A stretch of 64,000 bases of DNA from UKL13-2 sp038321965 (lineage in GTDB: Bacteria > Pseudomonadota > Gammaproteobacteria > Burkholderiales > Usitatibacteraceae). This document shows positions 1 through 8,892 of this stretch, piece by piece (the stretch's first letter is position 1; each line of letters opens with the position of its first letter). The notes beneath the pieces are model-generated. The model searched no databases. It was not told where the DNA came from and saw nothing but the letters and a program-made list of their open reading frames with translations. Position numbers and translations under genes: made by a program. Location of the stretch: assembly GCA_038321965.1 (NCBI GenBank), contig JBBQFL010000022.1:1-64000 (forward strand). The letters are read 5' to 3'.

Positions 1-47
1 TAACTAACGAAACGAGCCCCGGACTAGGCTGCCGTAACCCTTACCTC

Positions 48-578
48 ATGATCCTCGTCCTCTACGCCCACCCCTACCCCCGACACTCGCGCGCTTGCAA
101 GGCCTTGCTCAGCGCAGTGCAGGATCTTCCCACTATCGAAACACGCTCGCTCTACGATCTCTACCCGGATTTCGATATCGATGTGGAAGCAGAACAGGCG
201 GCGCTTTCGCGTGCCGATCTGGTCGTCTGGCTGCACCCGATCTACTGGTATAGCGCCCCATCAATGCTTAAGCATTGGTTTGATGTGGTGTTGCTGCGCG
301 GCTGGGCATACGGAGAGGGTGGCGTTGCCCTGCACGGCAAGCAGTGCCAGTGGGCTGTTAGCACCGGTGGCGACGAAGAGTCGTATTCAGCGGCAGGCAT
401 GCACCAGCAGCCTTTCGAAAGCTTCATCGCACCGATCGAGCAGACGGCGCGCTTTTGCGGCATGCAATGGCATGAGCCGGTGGTCGTGCATGGCTCGCAC
501 ACCTTGGGAGATGCGGAGCTCGCTGCAATGGCTGATGGCTTTCGCTCGCGAATTCTTGAGTTGACGAAAAAATCATGA
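48..578 (+). CDS. kefF: KefF/KefG-type NAD(P)H:quinone oxidoreductase, ancillary subunit of a K+ efflux system
   Basis: A 176-aa flavodoxin-fold protein of the NAD(P)H dehydrogenase (quinone) family. Visible marks are the N-terminal strand followed by HPYPRHSRA (residues 8-16, phosphate/FMN loop) and the family motif HPIYWYSAPSMLKHWFD (63-79). In Escherichia coli the homologues KefF and KefG bind the cytoplasmic face of the glutathione-gated antiporters KefC and KefB and are needed for full activity. Here the stop overlaps the ATG of the kefC-like gene by 4 bp (ATGA), which supports this partner role and translational coupling. No good Shine-Dalgarno sequence precedes the ATG, and the gene lies near the window edge, so a leader or upstream promoter could be outside. 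KefF and KefG cannot be told apart from sequence alone. Confidence 0.88.
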   Translation: MILVLYAHPYPRHSRACKALLSAVQDLPTIETRSLYDLYPDFDIDVEAEQAALSRADLVVWLHPIYWYSAPSMLKHWFDVVLLRGWAYGEGGVALHGKQCQWAVSTGGDEESYSAAGMHQQPFESFIAPIEQTARFCGMQWHEPVVVHGSHTLGDAELAAMADGFRSRILELTKKS

Positions 579-2386
579 TCGACGCACTCATCTATCTCGC
601 TGCCGCAGTCATTTGTGTGCCCATCGCCAAACGCCTCGGGTTAGGCGCGGTACTGGGCTACCTCATCGCCGGCGCAGTGATTGGTCCGTGGGGCCTGCGC
701 TTCATCGGCGATGTCGAATCAACGATGCATTTTTCTGAATTCGGCGTGGTACTCATGCTGTTCGTGATCGGCCTGGAACTGGAGCCGAAGCGGCTGATGA
801 CGATGCGCAAGAGCGTGTTCGGCGGCGGCTCGTTGCAAATGGCATTGTGTGGTGTGGCGCTTGCCGGTGGCGCACTGTTGCTGGGACTGGACTGGAAAGC
901 ATCGCTGGTGGTCGGCGCGGCGCTCGCGCTATCTTCCACTGCAATCGCGGTCGCAACGATGGCGGAACGGAATTTTCTGCCGACGCCGACCGGCCAGACC
1001 GGTTTTGCCATATTGCTGTTTCAGGATATCGCCGCCATTCCACTGTTAGCCGTGGTCCCACTGTTGGGTGTACAGGCCATCGCCAATGCCGATCCCGGCT
1101 GGCTCGCTGCGCTGAAAGCATTCGGTGCCATCGCCGCGGTCATCGTCATCGGCCTCTATCTCACGCGCCCACTTTTACGCATCATCGCCGCGACTGACCT
1201 GCGCGAAGTGTTCACGGCGTTTGCCCTGCTGCTCGTCATCGGCATATCGCAAGTGATGTTGCTGGCCGGGTTGTCGATGGGTCTGGGCGCCTTTCTGGCT
1301 GGTGTGTTGTTGGCAAGTTCGGAATATCGCCATGCGCTGGAAACCGACATCGAGCCTTTTAAGGGGCTATTGCTTGGGCTGTTTTTTATTTCCGTTGGCA
1401 TGGCGATTGATTTCGGCTTGCTACTGAGCAAACCCGGCATGGTGGCTCTGTTGTTGTTCGGCTTCATTGTGGTAAAGATTGCCATGTTATGGGTGGCGGC
1501 GCGCGTACTCGACATCAGCAGCAAGCAGCGCTGGCTGTTCGCCATATTGCTTTCGCAGGGCGGTGAATTTGCGTTCGTGGTGTTCGGTGCCTCGCGCATG
1601 GCAGGCGTACTTTCTCGTGAATGGGAAGCGCTGCTGACCATGGCCGTCGCGCTCTCAATGGCCACCACGCCGCTGTTGCTCATCGCGCACGACTGGTGGA
1701 TGGCGCGCATGGAATGCGCCAAGGGCGGCAAAGACGAAGCGGATGTGATCGATGAAAAAGATGCGCCCGTCATCATCGCGGGCTTCGGCCGCTTCGGGCA
1801 GATCGTCGGCCGCCTGTTGTTGGCCAACGGTGCGCGCGCGGTGGTGCTCGATCACGACCCGGATCAAATTGAGTTATTGCGCAAATTCGGCACCAAGGTC
1901 TTTTATGGTGACGCCACGCGGCTAGATCTGCTACACGCCGCTGGCGCCAAAAACGCCAAGCTGCTCGTCAATGCCATCGACGACGTAGAGGACAGTCTGA
2001 AGCTGACCGACATCGTGCGCGAACATTTCCCGAACCTCAACATCGTTGCGCGAGCGCGAAACGTTACACACTACGTCGAGTTACGGCAGCGCGGTGTGGA
2101 AATCGTTGAACGCGAGACCTTCGAGTCTGCCTTGAAAGCCGGTCGCCACGCCTTGGAAGTGTTGGGCATCGACCGCTTTCGCGCACGCGACATGGCTAAC
2201 ATTTTCCGGCGACACAACATCAGCGTCACGGAATCCATGATCCCGCACTTCGACGATGACGATAGACTGGTCTCCGCTGCCAAGGCTGGTCGCGATGAGC
2301 TTGAACAGCAATTTGCCAAGGACCGGAAGCAGTTCGAGCGCGAGCACACGAGCATGGGCTGGCATCGGGATGAAGTAGAGAAGTGA
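575..2386 (+). CDS. kefC: Glutathione-regulated K+ efflux antiporter (KefB/KefC family, CPA2)
   Basis: A 603-aa membrane antiporter. Residues 1 to about 380 are a run of hydrophobic helices with the CPA2 motifs GLELEP (66-71), FQDIAAIPL (149-157, conserved Asp151) and SQGGEFAF (357-364). A cytoplasmic RCK_N/KTN domain follows, with the Rossmann glycine motif AGFGRFGQIVG (about 402-412) and an acidic end to the second strand (VVLDHDPDQ). Family role: K+ (or Na+)/H+ exchange that protects against electrophiles, held shut by glutathione and opened by glutathione adducts. Length matches KefB/KefC (about 600-620 aa). It is coupled to the kefF-like gene through an ATGA overlap. B versus C assignment is not decidable here. 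Confidence 0.9.
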   Translation: MIDALIYLAAAVICVPIAKRLGLGAVLGYLIAGAVIGPWGLRFIGDVESTMHFSEFGVVLMLFVIGLELEPKRLMTMRKSVFGGGSLQMALCGVALAGGALLLGLDWKASLVVGAALALSSTAIAVATMAERNFLPTPTGQTGFAILLFQDIAAIPLLAVVPLLGVQAIANADPGWLAALKAFGAIAAVIVIGLYLTRPLLRIIAATDLREVFTAFALLLVIGISQVMLLAGLSMGLGAFLAGVLLASSEYRHALETDIEPFKGLLLGLFFISVGMAIDFGLLLSKPGMVALLLFGFIVVKIAMLWVAARVLDISSKQRWLFAILLSQGGEFAFVVFGASRMAGVLSREWEALLTMAVALSMATTPLLLIAHDWWMARMECAKGGKDEADVIDEKDAPVIIAGFGRFGQIVGRLLLANGARAVVLDHDPDQIELLRKFGTKVFYGDATRLDLLHAAGAKNAKLLVNAIDDVEDSLKLTDIVREHFPNLNIVARARNVTHYVELRQRGVEIVERETFESALKAGRHALEVLGIDRFRARDMANIFRRHNISVTESMIPHFDDDDRLVSAAKAGRDELEQQFAKDRKQFEREHTSMGWHRDEVEK

Positions 2387-2412
2387 ATTGAATATCAACC
2401 TAGCGAGGCATC

Positions 2413-3576
2413 ATGACACCAACCAAACGTAAACCACGCGCCGCCCCCATCGAAGAATGCATCCTCGTCTTGCAAGGCGGTGGCGCATTGGGCGCCTATC
2501 AAGCCGGCGTGTATGAGATCCTCGAATCCACGCGCCATGCGCCGAGCTGGGTCGCCGGGATTTCCATCGGCGCCATCAATGCGGCGCTGATTGCGGGCAA
2601 CGCACCCGAGCAGCGCGTCAAGCGCATGCGCGAATTCTGGAATATGGTTTCCTCGAAGCTTGTCGCGCGCCCCGCTGGTAGCGCGGTCTCGCAGCGCAAT
2701 CTGCACAACGAATTGAGCGCGTCGATGGCCATTGCGTTCGGTCTGCCAGGGTTTTTCTCACCGCGTTTTCCGCCCCCGTCGTTTCAGCCGCAGGGCTCGC
2801 TCGGCGCCATCAGCTATTACGACACCGCGCCTTTGCTGGATACGTTGACGAAAATGGTGGATTTCGAGCTGCTTAATTCAGGAAACGTGCGTTTGTCAGT
2901 CGGTGCCGTCAATGTGCGGACCGGCAACTTCACCTACTTCGATACCGCTCAGCAGCGTGTCGATGCTCGCCACATCATGGCGAGCGGCGCGCTGCCGCCG
3001 GGCTTTCCACCGATTGAAATCGACGGCGAGTTTTACTGGGACGGTGGCCTGGTCTCCAATACCCCGCTGCAATATGTGCTCGATCAGCCAGGGCCGCACC
3101 ATCGGCTGGTGTTTCAGGTGGATCTGTTTTCGGCGATGGGGCCGATGCCGACCAATCTGCTGCAGGTGACAGAACGCGAAAAGGAAATCCGCTTTTCAAG
3201 CAGAACGCGGCTGAACACCGACAGCGAACTGACGAAACAGGCGTGCGCCCAGGCCGCGCGCCGCCTGCTTGCAAAACTCCCCGAGAAGCTCAGGAAGGAT
3301 CCGGACGCACTGGCCTTGCTTGCGCGTCGGCACGAGGCCGCTGTCTCGGTCGTCCATCTGATTTACCGCAGCAAGAATTACGAGAGCCAGTCGAAAGACT
3401 ATGAATTCTCGCGCGCGTCGATGGAGGATCACTGGCAGGCCGGCAGTGACGACATGTCGCACACGCTGCATCACCCCAAGTGGCTCGGACGAAAGCAACC
3501 GTCCACCGGTGTGCATACCTTCGATCTGGCGTACGACGGGCCGTCGACGGACAAGACCATCAAGACCATGGGGTGA
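2413..3576 (+). CDS. Patatin-like phospholipase with C-terminal DUF3734
   Basis: A 387-aa patatin-family serine acyl hydrolase. The oxyanion loop GGGALGAYQAG (22-32), nucleophile elbow GISIG (49-53, Ser51) and dyad aspartate in DGG (Asp210) are all present, so the Ser/Asp catalytic dyad is intact. The region after about residue 250 resembles DUF3734, usually found behind the patatin domain in proteobacterial members. No signal peptide is seen, so a cytoplasmic or peripheral membrane location is likely. The next gene is 3-hydroxybutyrate dehydrogenase on the same strand, 88 bp on. This fits a role in turnover of polyhydroxybutyrate granules or lipids; that is inference, since patatin-fold PHB depolymerases exist but the substrate cannot be read from the sequence. 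Confidence 0.87.
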   Translation: MTPTKRKPRAAPIEECILVLQGGGALGAYQAGVYEILESTRHAPSWVAGISIGAINAALIAGNAPEQRVKRMREFWNMVSSKLVARPAGSAVSQRNLHNELSASMAIAFGLPGFFSPRFPPPSFQPQGSLGAISYYDTAPLLDTLTKMVDFELLNSGNVRLSVGAVNVRTGNFTYFDTAQQRVDARHIMASGALPPGFPPIEIDGEFYWDGGLVSNTPLQYVLDQPGPHHRLVFQVDLFSAMGPMPTNLLQVTEREKEIRFSSRTRLNTDSELTKQACAQAARRLLAKLPEKLRKDPDALALLARRHEAAVSVVHLIYRSKNYESQSKDYEFSRASMEDHWQAGSDDMSHTLHHPKWLGRKQPSTGVHTFDLAYDGPSTDKTIKTMG

Positions 3577-3664
3577 CGATAACAGACGTTTGCAGCCATA
3601 TCACAGGAAGTTCAATCCGTAATTCCATCGCATCCGCTCGCTAACTAATCCAGGAAAAACCATC

Positions 3665-4447
3665 ATGAAACTCAAAGATAAAATCTGCGTCGTCACCGGT
3701 TCGGCCAGCGGCATCGGCAAGGAAATCGCCCTCACCTATGTACGCGAAGGCGGCAAGGCGGTCATCGCCGACCTCAACCTCGACGCTGCTCAAGCAGTCG
3801 CGAGCGAAATCAAGGCAGCGGGAGGCGAAGCGATGGCGTTAGCGATGGACGTGACTGACGAGGCCCAGGTCAACGCTGCGATCGCGAGTGTCGTCGGCGC
3901 GTGGGGTGGCATCGATGTACTCGTCAGCAATGCCGGCATCCAGATCGTGCATCCGCTGGAGGAGTATCCGTTCGCCGAATGGAAGAAGATGCTGGCGATT
4001 CATCTCGATGGTGCGTTCCTCACCACCAAGGCGTGCCTGCCGCATATGTACGCCTCCGGCAATGGCGGCAGCATCATTTACATGGGCTCGGTGCATTCCA
4101 AGGAAGCGTCGATGCTCAAAGCGCCTTACGTGACGGCCAAGCATGGCCTGATCGGGCTGGCGAAGGTGGTGGCGAAGGAAGGTGCTAAGCACAAGGTGCG
4201 CGCCAATGTGATTTGTCCCGGCTTCGTACGCACGCCGCTGGTGGAAAAGCAGATTCCCGAACAGGCGAAAGCACTGGGGATGAGCGAAGCCGATGTGATC
4301 AAGAATGTGATGCTGAAAGAAACTGTCGACGGCGAATTCACGACCACGCAGGATGTCGCCGAGGTTGCGTTGCTCTTTGCGAGTTTTCCATCGACGGCGT
4401 TGACGGGGCAGTCGTTAGTGGTGAGTCATGGCTGGTTCATGCAGTAA
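3665..4447 (+). CDS. hbdH: 3-hydroxybutyrate dehydrogenase (SDR family)
   Basis: A 260-aa short-chain dehydrogenase. The cofactor loop TGSASGIG (11-18), the NAG motif (SNAGIQ, about 88-93) and the catalytic residues Ser142, Tyr155 and Lys159 (YVTAK) are all present. The C-terminal half (VRTPLVEKQIPEQA, then QSLVVSHGWFMQ at the very end) is characteristic of bacterial D-3-hydroxybutyrate dehydrogenases, which convert 3-hydroxybutyrate and NAD+ to acetoacetate in PHB and ketone-body use. An AGGAAA ribosome site lies about 9 bp before the ATG. Pairing with the patatin-like gene suggests the two act in the same storage-polymer pathway. The enzyme assignment is strong; the physiological direction is inferred. 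Confidence 0.9.
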   Translation: MKLKDKICVVTGSASGIGKEIALTYVREGGKAVIADLNLDAAQAVASEIKAAGGEAMALAMDVTDEAQVNAAIASVVGAWGGIDVLVSNAGIQIVHPLEEYPFAEWKKMLAIHLDGAFLTTKACLPHMYASGNGGSIIYMGSVHSKEASMLKAPYVTAKHGLIGLAKVVAKEGAKHKVRANVICPGFVRTPLVEKQIPEQAKALGMSEADVIKNVMLKETVDGEFTTTQDVAEVALLFASFPSTALTGQSLVVSHGWFMQ

Positions 4448-4465
4448 TAGCACGGTAATTTATCG

Positions 4466-4502
4466 ATCCGGAACGATTATGTTTCTATCCATCGTTCCGG
4501 AT
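4466..4502. terminator. Hairpin between convergent genes (bidirectional terminator candidate)
   Basis: A perfect 12-bp inverted repeat, ATCCGGAACGAT (4466-4477) and its complement (4491-4502), with a 13-nt loop. It lies between the convergent hbdH and adenylate cyclase genes. There is no clear T-run on either side, so it may be a weak terminator or an mRNA end stabiliser. Confidence 0.5.
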
Positions 4503-4581
4503 AGATAGACGGGCTGCGGCGCAGGCGATTCGTGCTCGCGCACCGACGCGTTGGCGCGTGCGATACACGAAACCGGTGGTT

Positions 4582-6501
4582 TCAGACAATCGCGGCTTGC
4601 GCTAATGACGCAGCGGCTGGCAGCAGTTCGCGACAAGGGATGGCTTCGGGCACGTTCTTGAACTGTCGAAACCCAAGATCACGGTAGTTGGCTGGCGAGG
4701 CTGCGGCGGCAACCGATTCGCTCACGACGATCTGCCCGGGTGCGGCGCTGCCCTGGATGCGCGCAGCAATGTTGACAGTTTGCCCATAGATGTCGCCGTC
4801 GTGTGCGACGGTCACCTCGCCCGTGTGCGCCCCGCTGTGCACTGGCAAGGCCGTAACACCGAGTTGTCCGGCGGCTGGCGCAAAATCGTGATGCAGTGCT
4901 GTCAAGACGGTGATGGCCGAATTTGCATCGTCGAACGCAAACATCACGGCGTCGCCCATCGATTTCACGATGCGGCCCCCATGCGCTTCGGTCAACCTGG
5001 CGGCTTGGCGCTGCAACAGTGCCGCGAGAAGCAACGCTTGCTTCTCATCCGTGGCCGATAGCGAGGTGTAGCCGGAAAGATCGGAGATCGCGACCGTGAG
5101 GACTTTGCGCTCACCATCGACGAGTGAATCGAGCGGTAGAAACCGGCCGACGAACAGATTGATCGCTTTTTCCGCGTGATTCTTCACCGGCGCAATGGTG
5201 GCGGCGACCGCAGCCCCGGCCAACAAGGCGCCGGTGTCCGGCGACAGATTAAAGAACGCAACGACTTTCAAAGCGACGGTGCGCTCCAGCAGGACGAACA
5301 GAAACGCGACTACGAGCCCCAACAGACCAAACACCGTGAGCTTACGTGCGGCGAGCCGTGGATCGACTGCGCCTTTGTAAAAAATAGACAGAGCAAGTGC
5401 GGTCACGAACGCCGCGACGAATAATATGACCGAAATGATTGTCGGGCCGACAAACAACACCATTCCAGGCGGAACAATCGCCCTCGCTTCCATATACGGA
5501 ATGAGCCAAAGCAGCAGCGCCCACCAAAGCGGTGACACCGCGACCAGAATGATGCCGGCAAACAGCATCGTTGCGTAAATCCAGTCGATCCTCGCGCGAT
5601 CCTCGGGCAGGGCCTGACGATGATGAAAATGCAAATTCTCGAATGAGGCCGCGAGGCCGTAGAAAATGAACATGAATACAAGCGACGTGGCGGCTGCCTT
5701 GAGTATGTCAACAATTTTTTCACCCGATGCCGCGCCCGCCGTCATCAGCAACTCCCGACCAAAGTAACCCGTAACGGCCGCGAAAAGGGCAAGGCCGATG
5801 GCGACATAAAACATGCTGGAAGATATCCAGAAACGCTGCAATTGCGCCATCCTCTGGTGCGGCGTGCCGCGCCAGAGGAAGCGCTCTACCTTGTTCGGCT
5901 CATCTGGGTCATCCACGCGCTTGGTAAATATCCGCTTGCGCCAGCTCTGGTTCATTTTGGCGCGCTGCTCAGCCATGTATTCGCGATAGTGTTGCAAAAA
6001 TTGTTCGTCGGTGACGCTACGCGGATAGGCGCGGAAAAAGCGGATGAGAAATAGTGGCGCTGCGAGAACGAGTAGGTAGAACACGAAATCTAACAATCCG
6101 CGCCAGTTATTTCCCCATGACCAACCGATCAACTGGCGATACACGTCGTGAGTTATGGCAAAGAAGAAATAGGCTGTGGCCAGCGAACATAGGGCAAGCG
6201 CTGCTGCGAGATAGCGGATGGCCGCGCTTTGCACAGCCTTGAGCGTGATGATCAGTGCGAGCATGCACGCGGCGACTCCGGTGACCGCAATCAGACCAAG
6301 TGCCAACCGCAGGAACCACGCACCCATCGGGCCTTCGGCTGATCGAAACAGTAAGTCTACAAAGAAAGGGTTCTCACCACGCGCGAGCGCGACTGGCGCG
6401 GGTAGCAGGACGAGCCAATGTGCAAAAACCATCGCCGCGACAATTGCAGCACCGATCACCAACCATCTGTTGACCAACGCTTGGACGATCTTATCAGCCA
6501 T
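4582..6501 (-). CDS. Membrane-anchored class III adenylate cyclase
   Basis: A protein of 639 aa from the preferred ATG at 6501, which has a GGGAGG ribosome site 8 bp upstream; an in-frame ATG at 6576 lacks one. Residues 1 to about 440 hold many hydrophobic helices, with a charged loop around 160-215. The catalytic domain covers about 465-600. All six class III residues are visible: metal-binding Asp474 (ISDLSGYT) and Asp517 (KSMGDA), adenine-specifying Lys513 and Asp570 (DGDIYG), and transition-state Asn577 and Arg581 (NIAARI). This predicts an active homodimeric ATP cyclase rather than a guanylate cyclase. The membrane part matches no named sensor that I recognise. It diverges from deoD. Confidence 0.88.
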   Translation of the reverse strand: MADKIVQALVNRWLVIGAAIVAAMVFAHWLVLLPAPVALARGENPFFVDLLFRSAEGPMGAWFLRLALGLIAVTGVAACMLALIITLKAVQSAAIRYLAAALALCSLATAYFFFAITHDVYRQLIGWSWGNNWRGLLDFVFYLLVLAAPLFLIRFFRAYPRSVTDEQFLQHYREYMAEQRAKMNQSWRKRIFTKRVDDPDEPNKVERFLWRGTPHQRMAQLQRFWISSSMFYVAIGLALFAAVTGYFGRELLMTAGAASGEKIVDILKAAATSLVFMFIFYGLAASFENLHFHHRQALPEDRARIDWIYATMLFAGIILVAVSPLWWALLLWLIPYMEARAIVPPGMVLFVGPTIISVILFVAAFVTALALSIFYKGAVDPRLAARKLTVFGLLGLVVAFLFVLLERTVALKVVAFFNLSPDTGALLAGAAVAATIAPVKNHAEKAINLFVGRFLPLDSLVDGERKVLTVAISDLSGYTSLSATDEKQALLLAALLQRQAARLTEAHGGRIVKSMGDAVMFAFDDANSAITVLTALHHDFAPAAGQLGVTALPVHSGAHTGEVTVAHDGDIYGQTVNIAARIQGSAAPGQIVVSESVAAAASPANYRDLGFRQFKNVPEAIPCRELLPAAASLAQAAIV

Positions 6502-6704
6502 CCGATGCCCTCCCGTGAATGCGCCGGAATCGATTCGATACGGAGAATACTTGCAATCGATTTGTCGTGCGAGCATACCATTTGCTCAGGATCCCCGGGA
6601 TTTGTTCGGCAGCAACGCCGCCACACATTTATGCGCAGACCTTGATCTTCCACGCGCTTCCCGGCACGATGCGCATTCCATTCTCAAACGATAAGAGCCC
6701 ACGC

Positions 6705-7415
6705 GTGCCTACTCCCCACATCAATGCCCAGCCCGGTGATTTCGCCGAAACCGTCCTCATGCCCGGCGACCCGTTGCGCGCGCAATTCATCGCCGAAACC
6801 TGGCTCAAAGACGCGAAGCTGGTCAACACAGTTCGCAACATGTTCGGCTACACCGGCACCTATCAGGGCAAACGCATTTCCGTGATGGCGCATGGCATGG
6901 GTATTCCTTCGTGCAGCATTTACGCCACCGAGCTTATCAAGGATTACGGCGTGAAGACGGTGATTCGCGTCGGCTCCTGCGGTGCATTGAACAAGGAGAT
7001 CAAGCTGGGCGAAATCATCATCGCGATGGGTGCCTCCACCGACAGCAAAGTAAACCGCATGCGCCTGATGGACCACGACTACGCCGCCATCGCCGATTAC
7101 GATGTGCTGCGCATGGCGGTGGACGTGGCCAAAGAGCAGAAGAAGGCGGTACGCGTCGGCAACGTGTTCTCCGCCGACCTGTTCTACACGCCGCAGCCGG
7201 AGCTATTCGACAAGCTGGAGAAAATGAATGTGCTCGCCGTCGAAATGGAGCTCGCCGGCATCTATGGTTTGGCCGCCGAATACGGTGCGCGCGCACTGGG
7301 AATTCTCACCGTATCGGATCAGATTCGTACCCATGAACACATGAGTACTGAGGACCGGCAGACGAGTTTTGGCGCGATGATTGAATTGGCGCTGGAGACA
7401 GCGGTGCGGTTGTAG
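6705..7415 (+). CDS. deoD: Purine nucleoside phosphorylase, DeoD type
   Basis: A 236-aa hexameric-type purine nucleoside phosphorylase, which splits purine (deoxy)nucleosides with phosphate into base and (deoxy)ribose-1-phosphate. A GTG at 6705 gives VPTPHINA, aligning residue for residue with the start of E. coli DeoD (MATPHINA; 239 aa), and AAGAG lies 8 bp upstream. In-frame starts at 6669 (ATG) and 6519 would only add a non-homologous tail. Visible motifs include MPGDPLRA, GMGIPS, RVGSCGAL, EMELAG (ribose-binding Met/Glu) and VSDQIRTHE (catalytic Asp of the VSD loop). It stands alone, transcribed away from the adenylate cyclase gene. Confidence 0.92.
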   Translation: MPTPHINAQPGDFAETVLMPGDPLRAQFIAETWLKDAKLVNTVRNMFGYTGTYQGKRISVMAHGMGIPSCSIYATELIKDYGVKTVIRVGSCGALNKEIKLGEIIIAMGASTDSKVNRMRLMDHDYAAIADYDVLRMAVDVAKEQKKAVRVGNVFSADLFYTPQPELFDKLEKMNVLAVEMELAGIYGLAAEYGARALGILTVSDQIRTHEHMSTEDRQTSFGAMIELALETAVRL

Positions 7416-7439
7416 GGCTGTGACATAAGCGAGCGATAT

Positions 7440-7562
7440 ATGATGAAGATCGCCTATTGGCGGGGTGTTTCATGGCTTTTGGCTTGGGAGGCGCGCCAGT
7501 GTTTGAGTAAGCCTGGCGTGGACAAAGCCAATTTCATGTACAAGCAACTGCCCGCCGACTAG
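7440..7562 (+). CDS. Hypothetical 40-aa ORF, doubtful
   Basis: An ATG-ATG start at 7440 opens 40 codons rich in Trp and aliphatic residues, ending in QLPAD. No ribosome site and no recognisable family. It sits in a 516-bp stretch without a solid gene, just before another damaged-looking ORF, and may be a relic rather than a gene. Confidence 0.2.
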   Translation: MMKIAYWRGVSWLLAWEARQCLSKPGVDKANFMYKQLPAD

Positions 7563-7569
7563 TTAAACT

Positions 7570-7853
7570 ATGAATGTCACCATGTCCACCATCCCCCGCA
7601 CTCACGCCGATGTCCAAGGGTTTATCAACTTGATGTTGGTCGCTTGTGAAGACGCAACAATCAACGGCACCTTGCAAGACCTGCTCTCGCTCCCTAACGA
7701 CACCCGCAAAGCCGCGGTGTACAAGCTGGTGACGCACCTGCGCGGACTACAGCATTGCCCGAACTGATCGACGCGATTGCCTGCCTGCTCGATGATGAGG
7801 TGGCAGAGAAAGCGTTTCAGGCGATTTACCATTGCGCGCGCGTTGCACGGTAG
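7570..7853 (+). pseudogene. Small frameshifted ORF (two halves in different frames)
   Basis: A 65-aa ORF from 7570 to 7767 begins MNVTMSTIPRTHADVQGF and reads as helical sequence (LQDLLSLPNDTRKAAVYKL). Just before its stop, the frame one base back carries LPELIDAIACLLDDEVAEKAF and ends CARVAR at a TAG (7851-7853). Joined, they give one helical polypeptide of about 93 aa. The break may be a -1 frameshift mutation, an assembly error or, less likely, programmed. I do not recognise the family; the repeated helix pairs vaguely suggest HEAT-like packing. The rest of 7416-7931 shows nothing further. Confidence 0.35.
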
Positions 7854-7931
7854 GGAAGCACTCCCTCGCTTCAGCAACTGCATGACCAACGGCTACCAAG
7901 CTGGCCTGCAAGACGAGCCAACGGCACGGTC

Positions 7932-8714
7932 CTAGCCGAAACGATAAGCATCCATTACCAGCGCATTTCCTTCGAAGCCTTCGAACACGCGCTCAGGTTC
8001 TGCATCCGGGCCGGCCGCACCCAACGCGACGAACAGCGGCAGGAAATGCTCCTCTGTCGGATGCGCGCGACCCGCGTCGGGTGCCTGATCGCGATACGCG
8101 GTAAGTGCGTTGAGGTCGTGCGCAGCAAGGTGGTCAAACACCCAATTCTGAAATTTCTGCGCGTACGGCGCGGGCGCAGTTTGTCCGCGCGACATCATCC
8201 AATCGCGCAAGTTGTGCGTCAGATGTCCCGAACCGACGATCAATACGCCCTCAGAGGTCAACGGCGACAGCGCGCGGCCAACGTCGTAATGGTGGCGTGG
8301 ATTCATTGCCGTTTGCACCGATAGCTGCACGACAGGCACATCGGCGTCCGGATACATTTTCAGCATTGGTACCCAAGTGCCGTGATCAAAGCCGCGACAG
8401 CCATCGATACCAGCGGTGAGGCCTGCACCTTTCAACATTGCCTGCGCTTTGGCGGCGATGTCAGGTGCGCCCGGTGCCGTGTAGCTGATCTTGTAGAGCG
8501 CTTCGGGGAAACCGCCGAAGTCATAAATCATCGATGGTTTTGCGTTACCCGATAACATCGGCAGATTGGTTTCCCAATGCGCCGTCACCATCAGCACTGC
8601 CTTGGGCTTGGGCAATTCTTTTGCAAGCGCCGCCCACACTTCACCGGCAGCACCGGCGTCGATCGCGTGCATGGGTGAGCCGTGGGAGAGAAAGAGTGTT
8701 GGGAGTTTTTGCAT
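7932..8714 (-). CDS. ygiD: YgiD/DODA-type extradiol ring-cleavage dioxygenase
   Basis: A protein of 260 aa from the ATG at 8714, where MQKLPTLFLSHGSP matches the start of the family; the frame extends upstream only into a repeat. It belongs to the class III extradiol (LigB-like) family that includes E. coli YgiD and plant 4,5-DOPA dioxygenase. Metal-site histidines are visible in LSHGSP, GSGHLTHNL and TEEHFLPL. The enzyme type opens catechol-like rings using Fe(II) or Zn(II); the true bacterial substrate is generally unknown. It lies downstream of and codirectional with the glutathione transferase gene, separated by a REP-like hairpin at 8777-8812. The family is sure, the substrate is not. 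Confidence 0.87.
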   Translation of the reverse strand: MQKLPTLFLSHGSPMHAIDAGAAGEVWAALAKELPKPKAVLMVTAHWETNLPMLSGNAKPSMIYDFGGFPEALYKISYTAPGAPDIAAKAQAMLKGAGLTAGIDGCRGFDHGTWVPMLKMYPDADVPVVQLSVQTAMNPRHHYDVGRALSPLTSEGVLIVGSGHLTHNLRDWMMSRGQTAPAPYAQKFQNWVFDHLAAHDLNALTAYRDQAPDAGRAHPTEEHFLPLFVALGAAGPDAEPERVFEGFEGNALVMDAYRFG

Positions 8715-8776
8715 GATGGTTTTTCTCGCCAGGAATTTTGATTTTTTGCGACGATGCGTAACGCAGCGATCATGGC

Positions 8777-8812
8777 TTGCTCCTTCCCCCGGCGACGGGA
8801 GAAGGAGCAAGT
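8777..8812. repeat. REP-like palindrome
   Basis: A near-perfect hairpin with 11-bp outer arms CTTGCTCCTTC/GAAGGAGCAAG around a C/G-rich centre. It is in the spacer between the glutathione transferase and ygiD genes. Its composition (CTCC-TTCCCCC...GGGAGAAGG) matches the other REP-like units found inside genes at 18.1, 18.6, 19.8 and 63.0 kb. Confidence 0.7.
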
Positions 8813-8892
8813 CAGTGACGTAGCCAACTTGCACAGCCGCGTTCGGCGCCGGTCGCCGTCCGATTCATTGCCGCAATGAAATGGCCATGAAA

